Source: Streptomyces sp. NRRL F-6131
GTDB taxonomy: Bacteria; Actinomycetota; Actinomycetes; Streptomycetales; Streptomycetaceae
NCBI GenBank assembly: GCA_000719695.1
Contig: JOHN01000101.1
Coordinates: forward strand, 1-19,388
Length of the DNA stretch: 19,388 nucleotides
Reading direction: 5' to 3'
The notes beneath the pieces are model-generated. The model had not been told where the DNA came from. It was given only the letters and a program-made list of their open reading frames with translations, and made no database searches. Shown one piece after another: positions 15,907-19,388 of the stretch (position 1 is its first letter; each line of letters starts with the position of its first letter). A program made the position numbers and the translations under genes.

Positions 15907-16695
15907 CTACGACGCCACGAAGACGATCTCCCGCAGGGCACGCGCACCGGCCCGGTCGAGTACCACGGCCGACGCACACCCCGTCGGCGGGCGCCCCGTC
16001 CCCGCCAGCCGCCGGCGCAGCCGCCACGCGGCGTCCCGGTGCCGGGCGAACGCGTACGCCGACACGGCCTGGCCGCGGGCCCGCTGGCCGTCGCGGGCCT
16101 CCTCGGCGCTGGCGTCCAGCAGGATCAGGTGCACCCGGCGCCCCTGCCGCTCGGCCGCCCGCGCCAGCCACCGCCGCACGTACGGCACCGCGCCGCAGTC
16201 GTGCACGGTGAGCGGGCCACCGGCCAGCACCGCGCGCCGCAGCCGCCGGTAGTGCGCGAAGCGCACCACCGGGCGGTAGACCGCGTACGGCAGCCAGGAC
16301 GGCAGCCGGGCCGCGTACTCCTCGCGGACCAGCTGCGAGTCGACGATCGGCGCGCGCACGCAGCGGCGCATCAGCGTGCTCTTGCCGCTGCCCGGCAGTC
16401 CGGAGACCACCAGCAGGTCGCCCTCCGGGTAGTGCAGCGCGGACGGGCGGCGCGGCGGCGCCGGCCGGTCCCGGTCGGACCGGCCCTGCCGGAGGTCCTG
16501 GAGGCCGCGCGGGCGCAGCGCCCCGGCGGCCGGCTCCGCGGCGACGTCCCGACAGCCGGGCCGCGGCGCACTGCGGGCCGCCCGGTCCCGAGCGGTCCCG
16601 TCCCGAGCGGTCCCGTCCCGAGCAGCCCCGTCCCGAGCAGCCCCGTCCCGAACCACCCCGCCTCGAGCCGCCCCGAAGACCTGCACGTCCGACAT
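15907..16695 (-). CDS. P-loop ATPase/kinase-like protein with N-terminal pentapeptide repeat
   Basis: A 262-residue protein. Residues 1-85 are low-complexity and positively charged, with about five copies of a (A/T)ARDG-type pentapeptide (residues 15-40). The folded part starts near 88 (ALHYPEGDLLVVSGLPGSGKSTLMRR), with a perfect Walker A loop at residues 99-107 and Lys105. Further kinase-like elements are APIVDSQLVREEY (Asp119), GPLTVHDCGAV (Asp166), and an arginine-rich lid-like segment, RVHLILLDASAEEARDGQRARGQ (187-209). This resembles the small-molecule or polynucleotide kinase/zeta-like P-loop group; the substrate is unknown and no antitoxin is adjacent. ATG 16695 follows GGGGGAG at 5 bases. 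The LLM oxidoreductase gene lies 215 bp upstream on the same strand. Confidence 0.8.
   Translation of the reverse strand: MSDVQVFGAARGGVVRDGAARDGAARDGTARDGTARDRAARSAPRPGCRDVAAEPAAGALRPRGLQDLRQGRSDRDRPAPPRRPSALHYPEGDLLVVSGLPGSGKSTLMRRCVRAPIVDSQLVREEYAARLPSWLPYAVYRPVVRFAHYRRLRRAVLAGGPLTVHDCGAVPYVRRWLARAAERQGRRVHLILLDASAEEARDGQRARGQAVSAYAFARHRDAAWRLRRRLAGTGRPPTGCASAVVLDRAGARALREIVFVAS
16586..16660. repeat. 15-bp in-frame tandem repeat, five copies
   Basis: Units start at 16586, 16601, 16616, 16631 and 16646. They drift from tcccgagcggtcccg to variants with a few changes and encode the pentapeptide repeat of the P-loop protein. The length is a multiple of three, so copy-number change would not break the frame. 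Confidence 0.85.
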
Positions 16696-16910
16696 CGGTA
16701 CTCCCCCTGCCTCCCCCGCCCGGCCCGGGCTCTCCCGGACCTCGCCTCCCGAAGAGCCTTCCCCCTTCAAGAGAGAGTAAAGACTAATGGTCAGACAGGG
16801 TCCGGGCCGAGTCCTCCACCGCCCCAGGATCGTCACAGAAGCGCACCGGGAGCGTCACAGGGACGGGAGGGTGAGGCGGCGGGCGGGGGCAGGGGCGTCG
16901 CGGGGCCGGC

Positions 16911-17837
16911 TCAGCCGAGCTGCGGGGCGATCCGGGAGGCGATCAGCTCCAGGTGGTCCAGGTCGTCCAGGTCCAGGATCTGCAGGTAGACCCGCTCGGT
17001 GCCGACGGCGGCGTAGCGGCCGATCTTCTCCACCACCTCGTCCGGGGTCCCGGCCAGGCCGTTGGCCTTCAGCTCGTCGACGTCGCGGCCGATCACGGCG
17101 GCCCGGCGGGCCACCTCGGCGTCGTCCCGGCCGACGCAGGCGACCAGGGCGTTGGAGTACACCAGCTCCTCCGCCTTGCGGCCGGCCCGCTCGACGGCCG
17201 CGCGGACCCGGCCGAACTGGGCGGCGGTGTCCTCGACGGAGACGAACGGCAGGTTGAACTCGTCGGCGAACCGGGCGGCCAGCGCCGGGGTGCGGGTCGG
17301 CCCCGTGCCGCCGACCAGGACCGGGATCTTCGCCTGGGCCGGCTTGGGCAGCGCGGGCGACCCGCTCAGCCGGTAGTGCTCCCCGGTGAAGTCGAAGGTC
17401 TCGCCCAGCGCGGTGCTCCACAGCCCGGTGATGATCTCCAGCTGCTCCTCCAGCCGCCCGAACTTCTCCTTCGGGAACGGGATGCCGTAGGCGGAGTGCT
17501 CCTCCTCGTACCAGCCCGCGCCCAGGCCGAACTCGACCCGGCCGCCGCTCATCGCGTCGACCTGGGCGACCTGGATGGCGAGCACACCGGGCAGTCGGAA
17601 GGTGGCCGCGGTCATCAGGGTGCCGAGGCGGATCGTGCTGGTCTCGCGAGCCAGGCCGGCCAGGGTGATCCAGGCGTCGGTCGGGCCGGGCAGGCCGCTG
17701 ACGCCGCCCATCTTCAGATAGTGGTCGGAGCGGAAGAAGGCGCTGAACGCCCCCAGCTCCTCGGCGGTCCGGGCCACCCGGAGGAGGGTGTCGTAGCTCG
17801 CGCCCTGCTGGGGTTCGGTGAAGACTCGAAGATCCAT
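16911..17837 (-). CDS. LLM class F420-dependent oxidoreductase
   Basis: A 308-residue luciferase-like monooxygenase-fold enzyme. Typical segments are MDLRVFTEPQQGASYDTLL (1-19), FFRSDHYLKMGG (34-45), TDAWITLAGLARETSTIRLGTLMTAATFRLPGVLA (53-87), MSGGRVEFGLGAGWYEEEH (96-114) and PVLVGGTGPTRT (172-183). The actinobacterial context and motif set point to coenzyme F420 rather than FMN, which is family knowledge, not shown here. It would transfer hydride to or from an unknown small substrate. ATG 17837 was chosen because the conserved N-terminus begins there; ATG 17846 (MAGMDLR) is an alternative. There is no ribosome site. A CAGAAT box 7 bases upstream may mean a leaderless mRNA. A dyad lies at 17889-17968 between it and the next gene. 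Confidence 0.93.
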   Translation of the reverse strand: MDLRVFTEPQQGASYDTLLRVARTAEELGAFSAFFRSDHYLKMGGVSGLPGPTDAWITLAGLARETSTIRLGTLMTAATFRLPGVLAIQVAQVDAMSGGRVEFGLGAGWYEEEHSAYGIPFPKEKFGRLEEQLEIITGLWSTALGETFDFTGEHYRLSGSPALPKPAQAKIPVLVGGTGPTRTPALAARFADEFNLPFVSVEDTAAQFGRVRAAVERAGRKAEELVYSNALVACVGRDDAEVARRAAVIGRDVDELKANGLAGTPDEVVEKIGRYAAVGTERVYLQILDLDDLDHLELIASRIAPQLG

Positions 17838-17888
17838 ACCGGCCATTCTGGTACAGACCACCCCGTGCTCACGCCCGATCCGGCGAAG

Positions 17889-17968
17889 CGGTGCCGAATC
17901 CGGTGGCGGATCGGCCGAGAGACCCCAGGGGTTGTCTCCTTGCGGACCGGGTAGCGGATCCGGCACCG
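17889..17968. repeat. 14-bp interrupted inverted repeat between divergent genes
   Basis: Bases 17889-17902 pair with 17955-17968 with one mismatch. Inside lies a smaller hairpin, GAGAC/GTCTC plus CCC/GGG, near 17920-17937. It sits between the divergent LLM oxidoreductase and DUF6401-like genes and could be an operator or a cruciform. Confidence 0.6.
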
Positions 17969-18037
17969 GGTGGGGAGATGTTTCCGGGGTGGCCAAGGTC
18001 TCCTCGCCGGGCTGCCTGCCCCGGCGGCCCGCTCGCC

Positions 18038-18043
18038 TACCTT
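18038..18043 (+). promoter_or_regulatory. -10 box of a leaderless promoter for the DUF6401-like gene
   Basis: TACCTT followed by exactly 6 bases and the ATG at 18050, placing the predicted +1 at the start codon. The -35 is not recognisable. Confidence 0.55.
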
Positions 18044-18049
18044 GGACGG

Positions 18050-18421
18050 ATGTTCGCCGCGCCCGACGAGTCGCACCGGGGTTCCCCCGACGGCTCCCCC
18101 TCCTCGCACCCCGTGCCGCCCTGCCCGCTGCCCGGGATCGTCGCCGCCTTCGCGCCCCGGCTCGCCGAGCTCGCCTTCGAGCCCGGCCTGGTCTCGGCGG
18201 TCGACCAGCACGCCGCCGAGGTGCGCGAGCTGCTCTACGCCCAGGGACCGGAGCTGCTGCCCCGGCGGCTGCACCGTGCGGAGCTGTCCGACTACGCGCG
18301 CAGCCTCCTCGACCGGCTCGGCGAGATCGGCTGGCGCGAACCGGTGGGCTACGACTTCGCCGTGCACCGGCTGACCGCGATCTGCTGGCTGGTCCGGCAG
18401 AACGGCCTGCTCACCGCCTGA
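18050..18421 (+). CDS. small helical protein, probably DUF6401 family
   Basis: A 123-residue protein. A Pro/Ser-rich start (residues 1-28) is followed by an all-helical domain: IVAAFAPRLAELAFEPGLVSAVDQHAAEVRELL, LHRAELSDYARSLLDRLGEIGWREP, then YDFAVHRLTAICWLVRQNGLL. From memory this pattern (AVDQHAAxVR, YAR...GW, LRLTAICxLxR) matches the DUF6401 family described near natural-product genes; no reaction is known. No biosynthetic cluster is visible here. The start at ATG 18050 is favoured by the TACCTT box 6 bases upstream; a longer frame upstream runs through the inverted repeat and is unlikely. The gene ends just before a 19-bp tandem repeat. Confidence 0.72.
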   Translation: MFAAPDESHRGSPDGSPSSHPVPPCPLPGIVAAFAPRLAELAFEPGLVSAVDQHAAEVRELLYAQGPELLPRRLHRAELSDYARSLLDRLGEIGWREPVGYDFAVHRLTAICWLVRQNGLLTA

Positions 18422-18441
18422 CCGGCCCGCATGCGCACCGG

Positions 18442-18498
18442 ACCGGCCACGAACACCGGCACCGGCCACGGGCGCCGGTAGCGGCCACGGACACCGAA
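18442..18498. repeat. 19-bp imperfect tandem repeat, three copies
   Basis: Units start at 18442, 18461 and 18480 and share a core close to CCGGCCACG. Each unit can form a small CCGG/CCGG hairpin. It begins 21 bases past the stop of the DUF6401-like gene and may contribute to termination. Confidence 0.7.
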
Positions 18499-18524
18499 CC
18501 CCGCCGCGAATCCGGAAATCGGCC

Positions 18525-18555
18525 GGGACACACCCCGGTACCCGGCGCGTACAGT
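18525..18555 (+). promoter_or_regulatory. candidate promoter of the last hydrolase gene
   Basis: -10 TACAGT (18550-18555). The best -35 is GGGACA (18525-18530) at 19-base spacing, or GACACA at 17. The predicted start is near 18562, about 60 bases before the GTG start codon and just upstream of a 20-bp palindrome. Confidence 0.4.
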
Positions 18556-18569
18556 GGCGGTCCAACACG

Positions 18570-18589
18570 GCGCGGACGGCCGTCCGCGC
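18570..18589. promoter_or_regulatory. perfect 20-bp palindrome in the hydrolase leader
   Basis: GCGCGGACGG is followed directly by its exact reverse complement. It lies a few bases past the predicted transcription start and 32 bases before the start codon, a good position for a repressor operator or an RNA hairpin. Confidence 0.55.
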
Positions 18590-18621
18590 ACGATCCGGAC
18601 GGCGGGCGGGAACGGGACAGC

Positions 18622-19388
18622 GTGAGCGGCAGCAGGGCGGGCGGCAACGGCACGGGCGGCGGCGACGGCAACGGGACCGGCGGCCACCGCGCGCTGGTCT
18701 GGCACGGGCTGCCCGAGCGGCCCGGCGCCGCGGTCCTGGTGCTGCACGGCGGCCAGGAGCACGGTCTCGCCCGGCCCGGCCCGCTCAACCTGGCCGGCCT
18801 GCGGATGGCCGGCTTCGTCCACGCGCTGCGCCGCGAGACGGCGGCCGCGGGCGTGGCGGTCGGCACCGTCCGCTACCGGCACCGGGGCTGGAACGGCACC
18901 CGGGCCGACGCCGCCCGGGACGCGATCGCCGCGCTCGACGACCTCGCCGAGGAGCTCGGACCGGTGCCGACCGTCCTGGTCGGCCACTCCATGGGCGGCC
19001 GGGCCGCGCTGCGGGCCGCCGGCCACCCCACCGTCACCGGCGTCGTCGCCCTCGCCCCCTGGTGCCCGGCCGAGGACCCCTGCGAGCAGTTGGCCGGCCG
19101 CGACGTCCTGATGCTGCACGGCGACCTCGACCGGATCACCTCCCCCGCCGCCACCCGCGCCTTCGCCGCCCGCGGCCGCGCCGCCGGGGCCCGGGTCTGC
19201 GGCTACACCGTCGTCGGCACCGGCCACACCCTGATGCGACGGATCGGCGACTGGCACCGCGCCACCGCCTGGCTCTCCGCCGGCCTGCTCGGCCTGCGCG
19301 ACCTGCCCCCGGAGGCCGCCGCCGCCCTGGCCCTCCCCGCCGACTCCCCCGACTCCCTCGACCTCGCCCTCCCCACCCACCCCCGCAC
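18622..19388 (+). CDS. alpha/beta hydrolase, 3' end cut by the window
   Basis: At least 255 residues, open to the window end. A Gly/Asn/Thr-rich start (1-21) is followed by a hydrolase fold: VLVLHGGQEHG (38-48, oxyanion loop), VLVGHSMGGRAAL (118-130, nucleophile Ser123), LMLHGDLDRITSP (163-175, acid Asp170) and GTGHTLMRR (199-207, base His202). The triad is complete, so only a C-terminal tail is missing. There is no signal peptide, which suggests a cytoplasmic esterase or thioesterase-like enzyme; the substrate is unknown. GTG 18622 is chosen as the start because it is the plausible initiation codon before the fold; the ribosome site (GGGA) is weak. Confidence 0.85.
   Translation, partial: MSGSRAGGNGTGGGDGNGTGGHRALVWHGLPERPGAAVLVLHGGQEHGLARPGPLNLAGLRMAGFVHALRRETAAAGVAVGTVRYRHRGWNGTRADAARDAIAALDDLAEELGPVPTVLVGHSMGGRAALRAAGHPTVTGVVALAPWCPAEDPCEQLAGRDVLMLHGDLDRITSPAATRAFAARGRAAGARVCGYTVVGTGHTLMRRIGDWHRATAWLSAGLLGLRDLPPEAAAALALPADSPDSLDLALPTHPR

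Noticed and set aside
15657..15977. 106-residue minus-strand frame upstream of the metalloprotease
   Set aside because: It overlaps the end of the P-loop gene and the dyad region, with unbiased third codon positions and no recognisable domain.
15907..16695. Zeta-type toxin of a toxin-antitoxin pair
   Set aside because: The P-loop is similar, but no small antitoxin gene is adjacent and the gene stands alone behind a long gap. Only a kinase-like call is supported.
17838..17996. 51-residue N-terminal extension of the LLM oxidoreductase
   Set aside because: The family N-terminus begins at MDLRVFTEP. The extension is proline-rich and runs through the inverted repeat of the control region.

Overview
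The window is chromosomal DNA of a very GC-rich actinomycete, most likely Streptomyces or Kitasatospora. This rests on the extreme GC bias at third codon positions, frequent GTG starts, AGGAG-type ribosome sites mixed with apparently leaderless genes, twin-arginine secreted proteins, an Rpf muralytic enzyme, an F420-type luciferase-like oxidoreductase and actinobacterial families such as TIGR03086, DUF4326 and (probably) DUF6401. I see no tRNA, rRNA, CRISPR array, insertion sequence or phage gene.

Left part (1-4060): a molybdo-hydroxylase type [2Fe-2S] subunit without a partner in view, a small unknown gene convergent to it with a 1-bp gap, an exported PAF-acetylhydrolase-like lipase, a TIGR03086 DinB-like protein and an SDR oxidoreductase. 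A strong hairpin terminator (3993-4028) separates the SDR from the next gene.

Rpf region (4061-5548): a secreted resuscitation-promoting-factor/LysM protein follows a promoter about 245 bp upstream. Its leader can fold into a closed multi-stem structure plus two mutually exclusive hairpins just before the ribosome site, the layout expected of a cis-acting regulatory RNA. Upstream lies a less GC-rich stretch full of inverted repeats, then a 22-bp tandem repeat.

Signalling block (5549-10696, all minus): a SpoIIE-type PP2C phosphatase with two GAF and two PAS regions, then a HisKA_3 histidine kinase with an unusual C-terminal membrane anchor and outer domain, then its NarL/LuxR response regulator. 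The phosphatase and the kinase both show -10 boxes at the spacing expected for leaderless mRNAs.

Right part (10790-19388): a DUF4326 protein, a twin-arginine PQQ-type beta-propeller protein, a uridine-kinase-like protein with a destroyed Walker A loop, a Nei/Fpg DNA glycosylase, a secreted M43-type zinc metalloprotease, a P-loop kinase-like protein with a pentapeptide repeat, an LLM-class oxidoreductase, a small DUF6401-like protein with a leaderless promoter, and an alpha/beta hydrolase cut by the window end. Most genes look independently transcribed housekeeping or accessory genes. The kinase/regulator pair is the only clear functional operon. No multi-gene defence or biosynthetic system is visible. 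The most promising unexplained element is the rpf leader RNA.
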